Shown piece after piece: positions 24,548 to 33,938 of a DNA stretch of 64,000 bases (positions are counted from its first letter, which is position 1; each line of letters opens with the position of its first letter). Origin of the DNA: Prevotella sp. GTDB taxonomy: Bacteria > Bacteroidota > Bacteroidia > Bacteroidales > Bacteroidaceae. Location: contig JAFQQY010000033.1 in assembly GCA_017410365.1 (NCBI GenBank), positions 1-64,000 on the forward strand. The letters are read 5' to 3'. The notes beneath the pieces are model-generated. The model saw nothing but the letters and a program-made list of their open reading frames with translations. It was not told where the DNA came from and ran no database searches. The position numbers and the translations under genes are program-made.

Positions 24548-25063
24548 AAATTACAAGAAATTATTATGATTAATGTGGTGTTGTTCTTAAAGGTTCTCCC
24601 AATAAAGGATTGAAGAATTGAAAAATTGAAGGATTGAAGACTGCGAAGCTGATGAGCGAATGCGAATAATTGAAGGATAGAATTTATTACAAAGCAAATT
24701 GTTCTCCCTCTTGAAAAGGGGGAGATAGAGGGGGATGTAAAGGAGTTAGGAATTAAGAATTCAGAGTGAGCATTTACAAACCCCACCTAACCTTCCCTTG
24801 CTAAAGGGAGGAAATAATCTCTCCCGCAAATAATCCGTCCTTTTTTTCGCATAGCTCAAGGAAACTCCTCTTTAGCGAAGCGATAACTTCCTATAACTCC
24901 CTTTAACTTCTTTCAAAAAAGCATCCGTCTGAACTCCTAAGCGAAGCGTCACTCCTGAACTCCTACACTCCTTTTAAAATAGAGCTCCTGTACTCCTTAA
25001 AAATAGCCCTCCTGTCAAAAAAGACTAAAGATTCGTAATCATTCATTCTGAAAGAACACTGGA
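24548..25063. repeat. Repeat-rich intergenic spacer
   Basis: About 500 bp of low-complexity families that recur across the window: GGATTGAAGAATTGAA-type runs (24600-24680), GGGGGAGATAGAGGGG and CTAAAGGGAGG hairpin-like pieces (24700-24815), and CACTCCT/GAACTCCT runs (24930-25015). No gene was found. Confidence 0.7.
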
Positions 25064-25090
25064 TTGCAGAAATCGCTATATTTGCAGAGG
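25064..25090 (+). promoter_or_regulatory. Bacteroidetes-type promoter
   Basis: CTATATTTGCAG matches the -7 form TAnnTTTGC and lies about 25 bp upstream of the ATG at 25112. This is why the earlier in-frame ATG at 25064, which would precede or overlap the promoter, is rejected as a start. Confidence 0.6.
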
Positions 25091-25111
25091 ACAATTTTAA
25101 TTCAGGATGAC

Positions 25112-25396
25112 ATGAAGAATTTAGGTATTATGGTTGATGCAATGCGACAGTGCATTGACAACTACATGGTGAGAAACAGCAAGACAGAGATTGATGAGAG
25201 AGAGGCTAACGGCGAACTGGAACGGGCAGGACTGTTAGGCGACGACAACAGCCACCCGGGCAAGCCGCTAAGGGAATTGCTCGACACCCTGAGAGACTCA
25301 GACATGCTACCCCCGAATATCATATACAGGAGCGGGATATGGCACATCAGACATTCAAAGACGATTGCCATAGGAATGATTATCTTTCAGTTTTAG
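25112..25396 (+). CDS. Small unknown protein
   Basis: The gene encodes 94 residues from MKNLGIMVDAMRQCIDNYMV. The protein is soluble, with a predicted helix at the start and a short C-terminal strand region (IIYRSGIWHIRHSKT). It has no signal peptide and I recognise no family. A clear promoter box precedes it, which supports expression. It is monocistronic, with 123 bp to the OmpA lipoprotein, which has its own promoter-like box (GTAAATTTGCAG near 25468-25479). Confidence 0.6.
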   Translation: MKNLGIMVDAMRQCIDNYMVRNSKTEIDEREANGELERAGLLGDDNSHPGKPLRELLDTLRDSDMLPPNIIYRSGIWHIRHSKTIAIGMIIFQF

Positions 25397-25519
25397 ACAA
25401 AATAGACTAAATTCCTTAAATAATCATAAACAAGTTTCACTTTTTCTGTTTTCATTCGTCATATTAGTAAATTTGCAGAAATTTTACTGCATAATATTTG
25501 ACGTAATAAAAAGAAGATT

Positions 25520-26395
25520 ATGAAAAAGATTGTTATGATTTCATTGGCTGCTGCAACAGTATTGATGAGCAGCTGCGTTAGTAAGAAAGAATTAGTGAAC
25601 TGTCAGACCAAGAGCAAGGAGCTGATGGAGAAATATAAGGCAATGGCTGAAGATTACCAGAAGGCTAAAGAGCAACTGGCTGCATGCAACGCACGCTCTA
25701 CATCGCTAAATGAACAGTTGGCGCAGCAGAAGGAGCAACTGGCACAGCAGAAGAAGGACTATGCCGCTCTGCATACCGCACTGGACAAGAGTCTGACAAA
25801 CGCAAGTCAGAACAACATCAGCATCGACAAGTTGGTTGACCAGATTAACGAGTCAAACCAGTACATCCGCCACTTGGTTGAGGTGAAGAGCAAGAGCGAC
25901 TCGCTGAACATGGTACTGACAAACAACCTGACACGTTCACTGAGTCGTGAGGAACTGAAGGAGGTTGACGTGCAGGTGCTAAAGGGTGTGGTTTACATCT
26001 CTCTGGCAGACAACATGCTCTACAAGAGCGGTTCTTACGAGATAAACGACCGCGCAGCCGAGACTCTGAGCAAGATTGCGAAGATTATCAAGGACTACAA
26101 GGATTATGACGTGCTGATTGAGGGTAACACAGACAACGTGCCCATCTCACGCGAAAACATCCGCAACAACTGGGACCTCTCTTGCTTGCGTGCATCAAGC
26201 GTGGTTCAGGCTTTGCAAACAAAGTATGGCGTTGACCCTAAGCGTCTGACTGCCGGTGGTCGTGGTGAGTACAATCCGCTGACTGACAACGATAGTGCAT
26301 TGGGCAAGCAGCGCAACCGCCGCACACAGATTATCATTACTCCTAAGCTCGACCAGTTCATGGAGTTGATTGACCAGGCACCGGAGGAGAATTAA
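25520..26395 (+). CDS. OmpA-family outer-membrane lipoprotein
   Basis: The gene encodes 291 residues. The lipoprotein signal is MKKIVMISLAAATVLMSSC, with Cys19 as the lipidation site. Residues about 25-150 form a long coiled coil (KELMEKYKAMAEDYQKAKEQ, then Gln/Lys heptads). The C-terminal OmpA peptidoglycan-binding domain spans about 165-280, with DVLIEGNTDNVPIS, NWDLSCLRASSVVQ and GKQRNRRTQIII, the last holding the conserved Arg. The protein would tether the outer membrane to peptidoglycan. The promoter-like box lies about 45 bp upstream and a GC-rich hairpin repeat starts right after the stop. Confidence 0.9.
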   Translation: MKKIVMISLAAATVLMSSCVSKKELVNCQTKSKELMEKYKAMAEDYQKAKEQLAACNARSTSLNEQLAQQKEQLAQQKKDYAALHTALDKSLTNASQNNISIDKLVDQINESNQYIRHLVEVKSKSDSLNMVLTNNLTRSLSREELKEVDVQVLKGVVYISLADNMLYKSGSYEINDRAAETLSKIAKIIKDYKDYDVLIEGNTDNVPISRENIRNNWDLSCLRASSVVQALQTKYGVDPKRLTAGGRGEYNPLTDNDSALGKQRNRRTQIIITPKLDQFMELIDQAPEEN

Positions 26396-26600
26396 AGACC
26401 TCCCCCAGCCCCTCCGAAGGAGGGGAGGTTTGGTGAGGGATGAAAGACTGAAAGTTGAAGGATTGAAAGATTGAAAAATTGAAGGATTGAAGGATTGAAA
26501 GATTGAAAAATTGAAGACTGTTACCAAGCATACGTCTACACTCCTGCACTCCTGTACTCCTACACTCCTTAAAAATAGTTCTCCAACACTCCCCCAAAAA
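26396..26600. repeat. Hairpin repeat and low-complexity runs
   Basis: The stretch starts with CCCCTCCGAAGGAGGGG, a 7-bp GC stem on a GAA loop nested in CCTCCC/GGGAGG, probably a terminator for the OmpA gene. It continues with about five GGATTGAAAGATTGAA-type units (26440-26520) and CACTCCTGTACTCCT runs (26530-26590). The same families occur at 24600-25015 and 27628-27775. Confidence 0.7.
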
Positions 26601-26621
26601 TCTTAACTCCTAAAAAAAGAA

Positions 26622-27641
26622 ATGAGAAGTTTTGCTTCAGACAACAATAGCAGCGTCCATCCGAAAGTGATGGACGCACTGCTTAATGCCAATAGCGGTC
26701 ATGCCATAGGATATGGCGACGACCCTTGGACGGCAGAGGCTACAGAGATAGTAAAGAAACAGTTTGCCCGCCCATGCGAGGCTCTGTTCGTGTTTAACGG
26801 TACTGGTAGCAACACCATGGCTCTGCAGATGATGACGCGACCATATCACATCATCTTCTGTGCAGAGACAGGTCATATAGCAGTGGATGAGTGCGGTGCT
26901 CCAGGAAAGGCTACGGGATGCTTCATGCGCACGATACCAACTCCTGACGGCAAACTGACACCGGAACTGCTACGCCCACACATGATAAACTTCGGTGTGG
27001 AGCACCACTCACAACCGGGAGCGATATACATCAGCCAGTGCAGTGAGATGGGAACAATATACAAACCGGAGGAGGTGAAGGCACTGTGCGACTTTGCCCA
27101 TAGTCACGGCTTGCTCGTCCACATGGATGGCGCACGCATAAGCAATGCTGCAGCGGCACTGGGCCTGTCGCTCGACGAGGTATCAGGAGCATGCGGTATT
27201 GACACCCTGACACTGGGCGGCACGAAGAACGGATTGATGGGTGCGGAGTGTGTGGTGATATTCAATCAAGACCTGGTGAAGGAGGCACGCTACGCTCGCA
27301 AGCAGTCGTGCCAACTGGCAAGCAAGATGCGCTATGTGGCGTGTCAGTTTACGGCATTCCTGAAAGACAACCTGTGGTTGGAGTGCGCCGAGAATGCCAA
27401 TCGTCTGGCAAGGAAACTATACGACGAACTGGTGAAGATGCCTAACGTTAGGTTCACCCAACCGATGGAAAGCAACCAGCTGTTTCTCATAATGCCAAAG
27501 GAAATTGAGCAGAAGTTGCACGAGAAATACTATTTCTACTACTGGAACGAGGAGATTGGAGAGATGAGACTCGTCACATCGTGGGACAGTACCGACGAGG
27601 ATGTTGAGGGGCTGATTGAGTATATTAGGGACCTCCCCTAA
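26622..27641 (+). CDS. ltaE: L-threonine aldolase, low-specificity type
   Basis: The gene encodes 339 residues of a PLP fold-type I enzyme that splits threonine or allo-threonine to glycine and acetaldehyde in the cytoplasm. The N-terminus MRSFASDNNSSVHPKVMDAL and GYGDDPWTAEA are family signatures. The PLP Lys lies in TLGGTKNGLMG and the cofactor Asp in HMDGARISNAAAAL. Length is normal. The last few codons (RDLP, stop) are contributed by the GC-rich intergenic repeat, which begins at the gene end, so the natural C-terminus may have been slightly altered by that repeat. Confidence 0.92.
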   Translation: MRSFASDNNSSVHPKVMDALLNANSGHAIGYGDDPWTAEATEIVKKQFARPCEALFVFNGTGSNTMALQMMTRPYHIIFCAETGHIAVDECGAPGKATGCFMRTIPTPDGKLTPELLRPHMINFGVEHHSQPGAIYISQCSEMGTIYKPEEVKALCDFAHSHGLLVHMDGARISNAAAALGLSLDEVSGACGIDTLTLGGTKNGLMGAECVVIFNQDLVKEARYARKQSCQLASKMRYVACQFTAFLKDNLWLECAENANRLARKLYDELVKMPNVRFTQPMESNQLFLIMPKEIEQKLHEKYYFYYWNEEIGEMRLVTSWDSTDEDVEGLIEYIRDLP

Positions 27642-27780
27642 CCCCTCCGAAGGAGGGGAATATGGATGAGGGGTGAGAGTTGAAGGATTGAAGAGTTGAA
27701 GGGTTGAAGAGTTGAAGACTGCGAAGCTGATGAGCGAAGGCGAATAATTGAAGGGTTGAAGACTGCTACCAAAGCATTTA
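27628..27780. repeat. Hairpin repeat and GGATTGAAG runs after ltaE
   Basis: CCCCTCCGAAGGAGGGG recurs here, overlapping the ltaE stop codon, then GGATTGAAGAGTTGAAGGG-type units and the phrase GCGAAGCTGATGAGCGAA, which also occurs at 24645 and, in part, at 37490. The hairpin probably terminates ltaE. Confidence 0.65.
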
Positions 27781-27836
27781 ACTTAACTCATGAACTTATA
27801 AACTCAAAAACTCACAAACTCACATAAAACAGCATT

Positions 27837-28799
27837 ATGAACAACAAAAGAAAAACTAACCTATTGCTCGTGGCGATACTGGCGATAGCATGTCTATTGC
27901 CGACAACCGCCAGCGCAAAGACCAAGCTTTGCAATCCTAAAGCAAGCAAGGAGGCGAAAGCACTCTACAAGAAACTGCAACGGATTCAGAAAGACGGCAA
28001 GATGCTTTCCGGACAGATGTGGGCGCCATGGGGTATCGACGAGATTGAGAAGGTAAAGGAGATTACGGGCAAGTATCCTGCCGTGAGAGGGCATGACCTG
28101 ATTCACGACCGAAGTAACCAGCGAGAGGTGGAACTGATGACCGACTGGCACCGCCGGGGCGGCATAGTTACTCTGATGTGGCACTGGGGCGCCCCTACCA
28201 AGGGTGAGGGCTACGAGCAGAGCAAGATGACCATCGACGTGACAAAATGCTTTGTTGACGGTACGGCAGAGAACAAAGCGATGTGGGACGACCTGAAGCG
28301 TGTGGCTGACTGGCTGACGATTCTTCGCGACGAGAAGGTGCCGGTGCTGTGGCGACCGATGCATGAGTTTGACGGCAAATGGTTCTGGTATGGCAAGGGC
28401 GGAGGAAAGAACTTCGTAAGACTATGGGAAACGATGTTCAACTACTTCACAAAGGAGCGAAAGCTGAACAACCTGATTTGGGTGTTGCCACACAGCGGCA
28501 ACATCGATACAACGTATATGGTAAGTCAGAAGTTGTTTGACATTGCCGGTCCTGACACCTACTCGGAGAAAGCACAACAGGGATTGTACTACAAGACGGA
28601 AGAGATGTACGGCAAGGGAAGGATGATACCGCTGCACGAATGCGGCACTCTGCCCGACCCTGAGAAGTGCAAGAAGAACAATACGAGGTGGATATGGTGG
28701 ATGTTATGGCACACGGGACATCTTACCGACCATAACAAAGAGGTACTGATAAGGATTTACAATCATCCGGATGTGCTGACGCTGGAGGAAATACAATAG
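27837..28799 (+). CDS. Secreted glycoside hydrolase family 26 (mannanase-like)
   Basis: The gene encodes 320 residues with a Sec signal (LLLVAILAIACLLPTTASA). The GH26 barrel is shown by LSGQMWAPWG, VTLMWHWGAP, the acid/base Glu in LWRPMHEFDGKWFWYG and the nucleophile Glu in MIPLHECGTLPD. The family mostly contains beta-mannanases, so hydrolysis of mannan or glucomannan is likely, in the periplasm or outside. It stands alone, not in an obvious polysaccharide locus for mannan, and is followed by a clear terminator. Confidence 0.88.
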   Translation: MNNKRKTNLLLVAILAIACLLPTTASAKTKLCNPKASKEAKALYKKLQRIQKDGKMLSGQMWAPWGIDEIEKVKEITGKYPAVRGHDLIHDRSNQREVELMTDWHRRGGIVTLMWHWGAPTKGEGYEQSKMTIDVTKCFVDGTAENKAMWDDLKRVADWLTILRDEKVPVLWRPMHEFDGKWFWYGKGGGKNFVRLWETMFNYFTKERKLNNLIWVLPHSGNIDTTYMVSQKLFDIAGPDTYSEKAQQGLYYKTEEMYGKGRMIPLHECGTLPDPEKCKKNNTRWIWWMLWHTGHLTDHNKEVLIRIYNHPDVLTLEEIQ

Positions 28800-28836
28800 A
28801 AGGAGATAAAAGAAGGTAGAAGGAGGCAGAAGAAGA

Positions 28837-28881
28837 TAGAGGACATTACCGCTTGATATGGCAATGTCCTCTATTTTTATT
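28837..28881 (+). terminator. Rho-independent terminator after the GH26 gene
   Basis: TAGAGGACATT pairs perfectly with AATGTCCTCTA over 11 bp, followed by TTTTTATTTAT. Confidence 0.85.
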
Positions 28882-28917
28882 TATCCACCCCATTATTTCA
28901 TGGGGAGATAGAACTGC

Positions 28918-30798
28918 TTAATATTCAAGTACCAACACCTGGCGTGGACGGAGTTCTAAGTCTTTAGACAGGTCGTAGTAACGATTGGTGAGCACGTCTT
29001 TCACCCTTGCATTGCTGCCAATCACCTCAGCATAGCGTTTTACCTGCATTGTGGCTGCCGTTGACTTGCCGTTAAGAACGGTGAGCACAGTACGGCCGTT
29101 GTACTGGCGGGCGATGACATAGACACCCTGATAAGGGATGAACTGCGTCTGACTGCCCTTGGTAATTACGCTGTTGCCCTTGCGCCAGTGGAGCAGACGA
29201 CTGAGCCAGTTGAACATGGCATTCTCTGCCTTGGTACGCCCTTCGGCAGTAAAGGCATTATGGGTATCGCCGGGGAATCCGCCAGGGAAGTCCTTGCGCA
29301 CATAACCATCGGTAATCTCCTTGGTGCCATTCATCAGCACCTCCGTACCATAATACAGCTGTGGGATGCGGTTTACAGTGAGTAGCAACGCCAATGCCTG
29401 CTTCAGTGCCAACGTGTCGCGACCGTTGCCAAGGAAGCGGTCGGTATCGTGGTTCTCTATAAACGCCATCACACTTGACGGATTAGGATAGAGATAGTCG
29501 TAAACAAAGCTGTTGTAGATGCGGTTGTAACCCTTCCACCAGTCGTCGGTTTCCTCGTTCTTTGCCATGTTGAGCTTGTCGAAGAAACTGAAGTCCATTA
29601 CCGACTTGAGGTTGCTGTTTATCTTTGCCACCTTTGAACCGCCCTGCCATGCAGCTGTATAGGCAGGTTCTGTTACCCATGTCTCACCAACCACGTTGAA
29701 GTTAGGATACTCCTCGTTCAACTGTCTCATCCACTCTGCCATGGCTGCAGCATCGGCGTATGGATAGGTGTCCATGCGTATGCCGTCGATGCCGACGGTT
29801 TCTATCCACCAAATACTGTTCTGGATGAGGTAGGTCATGACATGAGGATTCTTCTGATTGAGGTCGGGCATGCTTGGCACAAACCAACCATCTACTGTTT
29901 CCTTCAGGTCAACCTTGCTTGCGTATGGGTCGAGCACTGGAGTAAGCTTATAGCTTGTCTGCAGATAAAGATCGTTGGTTTCCTTCTTTCCCTCCTGCTT
30001 TGCCTTTTCCAACCACTCAGGAGTGTTCAACCAGTCGCGGGTTGGCATATCTTCTACCCACGGATGTTCCAAACCGCAGTGGTTGAAAATCATATCCATA
30101 ACGATTTTCAGTCCTTTGGCGTGAGCCTCATCGGTGAGTCGCTTATACTCCTCGTTGGTACCGAAACGCGGGTCAACACGGTAGTAGTCGGTAGTGGCAT
30201 AGCCGTGATAGGTGCTGAAGCCGTTGTTGTCGGGCGAATTGTTCTCCAGCACAGGAGTGAACCAAAGAGCCGTAACACCCAGTTGGTTGAAATAGTCGAG
30301 ATGCTGGCGGATGCCTTCAAGGTCGCCGCCATGGCGCAAGCTCGGTTGAGTGCGGTCGTTCTTATATGCATTCATACCCTTTATCTGGTCGTTGTCAGTG
30401 CTGCCACTAGCAAAGCGGTCGGGCATAAGCATATAGAGCACGTCTTCGTTAGTAAAACCGTGACGCTCTGCACCAGCTTTCTCGCGCTGCTTCAACTGGT
30501 ACTTCACCTTCTTACCATCTAGTTTCAGAGTCATCTCGCCCGGTTGTGCACCGCTTAGGTTAAGATATACCAAAAGGTAGTTAGGGCTGTCGAGCTGGAC
30601 GATGCGCTCGATTGTTGCACCGGGATAGTCGGTTGTCACTTCTGCCTCTTTGATGTTCTTACCATAGAGCATCAGCTGCACCGTTGGGTTCTTCATTCCC
30701 GCATACCAGAAAGTAGGGTCGATGCGGTCGACCTTCACTGCTGCATTCATCATCGTGGTGTATAATGCAAGTGTAATTAATAGGAATATTTTTTTCAT
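28918..30798 (-). CDS. Secreted GH13 alpha-amylase / neopullulanase
   Basis: The gene encodes 626 residues. A signal peptide (MKKIFLLITLALYTTMMNA) is followed by a beta-sandwich N-domain typical of cyclomaltodextrinases (residues 20-115), the GH13 barrel and a C-terminal beta domain. Catalytic residues are Asp in GIRMDTYPYAD, Glu in VVGETWVTEP and Asp in FIENHDTDRF; IFNHCGLEHPW gives the conserved His. The layout matches SusA-type neopullulanases that cut maltodextrins in the periplasm. It lies 130 bp downstream of the pullulanase, separated by repeat DNA, and is the last of the minus-strand starch genes. Confidence 0.9.
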   Translation of the reverse strand: MKKIFLLITLALYTTMMNAAVKVDRIDPTFWYAGMKNPTVQLMLYGKNIKEAEVTTDYPGATIERIVQLDSPNYLLVYLNLSGAQPGEMTLKLDGKKVKYQLKQREKAGAERHGFTNEDVLYMLMPDRFASGSTDNDQIKGMNAYKNDRTQPSLRHGGDLEGIRQHLDYFNQLGVTALWFTPVLENNSPDNNGFSTYHGYATTDYYRVDPRFGTNEEYKRLTDEAHAKGLKIVMDMIFNHCGLEHPWVEDMPTRDWLNTPEWLEKAKQEGKKETNDLYLQTSYKLTPVLDPYASKVDLKETVDGWFVPSMPDLNQKNPHVMTYLIQNSIWWIETVGIDGIRMDTYPYADAAAMAEWMRQLNEEYPNFNVVGETWVTEPAYTAAWQGGSKVAKINSNLKSVMDFSFFDKLNMAKNEETDDWWKGYNRIYNSFVYDYLYPNPSSVMAFIENHDTDRFLGNGRDTLALKQALALLLTVNRIPQLYYGTEVLMNGTKEITDGYVRKDFPGGFPGDTHNAFTAEGRTKAENAMFNWLSRLLHWRKGNSVITKGSQTQFIPYQGVYVIARQYNGRTVLTVLNGKSTAATMQVKRYAEVIGSNARVKDVLTNRYYDLSKDLELRPRQVLVLEY

Positions 30799-30928
30799 GT
30801 TTTATTTAGTTGATGAGTTGATGAGTTGACGAGTTGACGAGTTGATTGTTCAAATTGATATTAACCAAGAATCACAAAGACTATTAACTTGTTTACTTGT
30901 CAACTTGTTTACTCGTCAACTTCTCTAC
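30799..30928. repeat. GTTGACGAGTTGACGAG-type repeat spacer
   Basis: The space between the two GH13 genes has TTGATGAGTTGACGAG runs (30806-30845) and the inverse ACTTGTTTACTCGTCAACTT run (30885-30925), so the transcript could fold into a long imperfect hairpin. The family also occurs at 34610-34730, 42390-42460, 43150-43200, 52575-52680, 53910-54025 and 60355-60460. Confidence 0.7.
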
Positions 30929-32836
30929 TTAATTATGTATTATCAAAGCCGACTGTGGCAATGCGGTTGCCTTGTTGCCGTTCATGTTGCCCATGCCCTG
31001 TTCGTTGATAACGCCCCCCATGGCAACAATGGTGTATTTGCCTTCAGGAATGTTTACCGACTGCGGTGTCTTGTTGGCATTAAGCACAACAATGATGTCG
31101 CGCCAGTCGTCGCGTCCAGCATAGTTCTTCAGGCGGAAGGCAACAACATTCTTAGGAGCGTCGAGGAACTCAAGGTGCTTGCGCACGAGGTCGGCACTGC
31201 CAAGGCGGAAGGCAGGATGGTTCTTACGAAGCTGGATGAGCTTCTGATAATACTCCAGCACCTGCGGATAGCGTTTCATATTGTCCCAGTCGAGACGGTT
31301 GACAGAGTCGGGCGAGTTGTAACTGTTGTGAACACCCTTCTTGTCGCGAAGCATCTCCTCGCCGCTGAGCATGAACGGCACACCCTGACTGGTGAAGACT
31401 GCTGTCTGTGCCAGAAGGTTGAGACGTATCAGTTCGTCCATGGATATGCCTGGGATGCTGCTCTTCAGACGGTCAACAAGACACATGTCGTCGTGACAGC
31501 TCACATAACTGATCATCTGTGTAGGTTCTGTTGCCCATGCCACCTTGGTGTAGTTAACCTTTGAGTAGTCGAGTTGCGGATGCTCTATGGCACCGGCAAT
31601 ACCGAACTTGATGCTTTCTTCATTGTCTGGCTTGCAGGCAAGGAAGGCTGCCTTGTGGTCGTCGTTGAACGGACCGCGCAAAGCATCGCGTATCTCATCG
31701 CTGAAAGCACCGATGCCCGGCATCTGCTGTATGTTTGCCTTCAGACCGAGTTTCTCTGTCGGGTAGGCACAAGAACCGGCGCTCCATCCCTCACCATATA
31801 TATATATCGTAGGGTCTATCTCATCAACGGCCTTGCGTATCTGATTCATTGTCTCTATGTCATGAACGCCCATGAGGTCGAAACGGAAACCGTCAATATG
31901 ATATTCGTTTATCCAGTATTTCACCGACTCAATCATATACTTGCGCATCATCTCCTGCTCACTGGCTGTTTCGTTGCCGCAACCAGAACCGTTGGAATAC
32001 TGTCCGTCGGCGGTCTTGCGATAGAAGTAGTCGGGATATGTGCGCTGGAAATTGCTACCGTCGATGTCCCAGGTGTGGTTATACACAACATCGAGGATAA
32101 CGCGGATGCCAGCCTTGTGGAGTGCCTGCACCATCTGCTTGAACTCCTTGATACGTGTTGCCGGTGTATAAGGGTCGGTAGAATAAGAACCCTCGGGCAC
32201 GTTATAGTTCACAGGGTCATAGCCCCAGTTATACTGCGGTTCACTGAGACGGGTCTCGTCAACCGAGGCATAGTCGTATGACGGCAGTATGTGAATGGCA
32301 TTGACGCCAAGCGCCTTCAGGTGGTCGATGGCCTTCTGCTCTGTAAGCGCGAGGAACTTGCCCTTGTGCTGCAAGCCAGACGACGGGGCGATAGAGAAAT
32401 CGCGGTGGTGCATCTCGTAGATGACGAGGTCGGCAGGCGACTTTATCACCGGGCGCACATCACTCGCCCACCCCTCCGGGTCGGTTGTGCTCATGTCGAT
32501 AATAGCCGCGCGCTTACCGTTTACGCCTACTGCCTTTGCAAACAATCCGGCACACTCGCCACGCCCCATGTCGAAAGTATAGAAGCGATTCATCATATCG
32601 CCCTTGACGGTGGCCTCCCAAGTATTCTCGCCCGCAAGCTTCATCTTCACGGTCTTCATGGCCTTGCCCTTCTGTCCTTCAGCATAGATGCGTACCTTCA
32701 CGTTCTTTGCCTTGCTTGGTGCAAACACCTTGAAAGTGGTTTGTGCTGGTGTATAGTCAGCCTCCTTGAAGTCTTGAGCGACAACGGACTTCGGCAAAAT
32801 CATTGTCATCAGTCCCATAACTATCCATTTCTTCAT
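30929..32836 (-). CDS. pulA: Type I pullulanase (GH13), secreted
   Basis: The gene encodes 635 residues. A signal peptide (MKKWIVMGLMTMILPKSVVA) precedes a CBM48-like domain (YTPAQTTFKVFAPSKAKNVK) and a GH13 barrel. The pullulanase signature YNWGYDPVNYNVPEG is present. Catalytic residues are Asp in FRFDLMGVHD, Glu in IYGEGWSAG and Asp in SCHDDMCLVDR. The enzyme debranches alpha-1,6 links in starch fragments so that amylase and GH97 can finish them. A TATCTTTGCCG box lies upstream on the same strand, near 32905-32920. It may be co-transcribed with the amylase. Confidence 0.92.
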   Translation of the reverse strand: MKKWIVMGLMTMILPKSVVAQDFKEADYTPAQTTFKVFAPSKAKNVKVRIYAEGQKGKAMKTVKMKLAGENTWEATVKGDMMNRFYTFDMGRGECAGLFAKAVGVNGKRAAIIDMSTTDPEGWASDVRPVIKSPADLVIYEMHHRDFSIAPSSGLQHKGKFLALTEQKAIDHLKALGVNAIHILPSYDYASVDETRLSEPQYNWGYDPVNYNVPEGSYSTDPYTPATRIKEFKQMVQALHKAGIRVILDVVYNHTWDIDGSNFQRTYPDYFYRKTADGQYSNGSGCGNETASEQEMMRKYMIESVKYWINEYHIDGFRFDLMGVHDIETMNQIRKAVDEIDPTIYIYGEGWSAGSCAYPTEKLGLKANIQQMPGIGAFSDEIRDALRGPFNDDHKAAFLACKPDNEESIKFGIAGAIEHPQLDYSKVNYTKVAWATEPTQMISYVSCHDDMCLVDRLKSSIPGISMDELIRLNLLAQTAVFTSQGVPFMLSGEEMLRDKKGVHNSYNSPDSVNRLDWDNMKRYPQVLEYYQKLIQLRKNHPAFRLGSADLVRKHLEFLDAPKNVVAFRLKNYAGRDDWRDIIVVLNANKTPQSVNIPEGKYTIVAMGGVINEQGMGNMNGNKATALPQSALIIHN

Positions 32837-33174
32837 ATTAGAATTGTAAAAATTGAAATATTGAAAATAACCATTAAGCTTTAACCATTAAGAATTAAGC
32901 ATTAATATACGGCAAAGATACATTATTTAGTCCACACGGCAATATGTTTTATGCTTTTTAATTTTATAAGTTGTTAAAACGATTGCATTATATGCCAGTC
33001 TTTAAAGATAACGACCGCCCAAAACTAATTAACAACAGGCAAGATACCTGCAATTATACGACTCCGAAACAAAAAGCAACAAGAAAAAAGTTGTATATGA
33101 AAAAAAAGTTGTATATTTGCCAACAATAACCGATGACTATAATAATTTATCAACTACCCTAAGCGTTGCAACAC
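32837..33174. promoter_or_regulatory. Divergent promoter region
   Basis: The space between pulA (leftwards) and the VTC gene (rightwards) holds promoter-like boxes: TATCTTTGCCG on the minus strand near 32910, and GTATATTTGCC near 33110-33120 on the plus strand, about 55 bp before the VTC ATG. It is otherwise AT-rich without a gene. Confidence 0.55.
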
Positions 33175-33930
33175 ATGCTTGACATACTTAACACATACGC
33201 CACAATATCTTTAGGCGAGATGAAGGCGGTGCGACTGATGAATCGCATCGACACCAAGTATGTCACAACTATGCCCATGCTTATCAGGCTTCTGGAAATA
33301 GCACAACCGGAGTATATGGTGCAGAGTATAGACGGTGCGCTGAATATGCCATACTACACCCTCTACTACGAAACTCCTGATGCCCACATGTACATGGAGC
33401 ACCTGCATGGCAGAAAGCGCAGACAGAAAATACGCATAAGAAAATATGTGCACTCGGGCGTGGCTTTCCTTGAGATAAAGAACAAGAACAACAAGGGGCG
33501 CACAAAGAAAAAGCGCATAGAATATGTTGAGGGCAATGTGGCAGAGCAGGAACTGTTCATCAACGAAAAAGCCAACTATGCCTATTCTGATCTTAGCAAG
33601 AGAATAGAAAACAAGTTCTCGCGCATAACCCTAGTGAACAAAGGAAAGACCGAGCGACTCACCATTGACACCAACCTTAGATTCCACAATCTGAAGAGCG
33701 GCGGCGTATGTGCTGTGGAAGGGTTGGTGATAATCGAGCACAAACGCGACGGCAACGTCTTTTCACCCATCTCGGCCATGTTGAACCAGCTGCGCATATT
33801 CCCTGCAAAGTTCAGCAAGTATTGCATGGGGATGGCACTGACAGACAGCAGTTTGAAAAGCAACCGTTTCAAACCGCGATTGCGTATGGTAAGAAAGATT
33901 TGCAATGTGAATAATAACATTAACTTTTAG
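33175..33930 (+). CDS. VTC-domain protein (polyphosphate-polymerase type)
   Basis: The gene encodes 251 residues from the ATG at 33175; a TTG nine bases upstream is less likely. The VTC tunnel fold is indicated by RLMNRIDTKYVT, YYTLYYETPDAHMYMEHLHG, the basic strand QKIRIRKYVHSG, FLEIKNKNNKGRTKKKR and SGGVCAVEGLVIIEHKRD. Eukaryotic VTC4 makes polyphosphate from ATP inside such a tunnel; bacterial relatives are mostly uncharacterised. It heads a four-gene operon with a DUF4956 membrane protein 8 bp downstream, a pairing seen in many bacteria. Confidence 0.85.
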   Translation: MLDILNTYATISLGEMKAVRLMNRIDTKYVTTMPMLIRLLEIAQPEYMVQSIDGALNMPYYTLYYETPDAHMYMEHLHGRKRRQKIRIRKYVHSGVAFLEIKNKNNKGRTKKKRIEYVEGNVAEQELFINEKANYAYSDLSKRIENKFSRITLVNKGKTERLTIDTNLRFHNLKSGGVCAVEGLVIIEHKRDGNVFSPISAMLNQLRIFPAKFSKYCMGMALTDSSLKSNRFKPRLRMVRKICNVNNNINF

Positions 33931-33938
33931 AATAAATT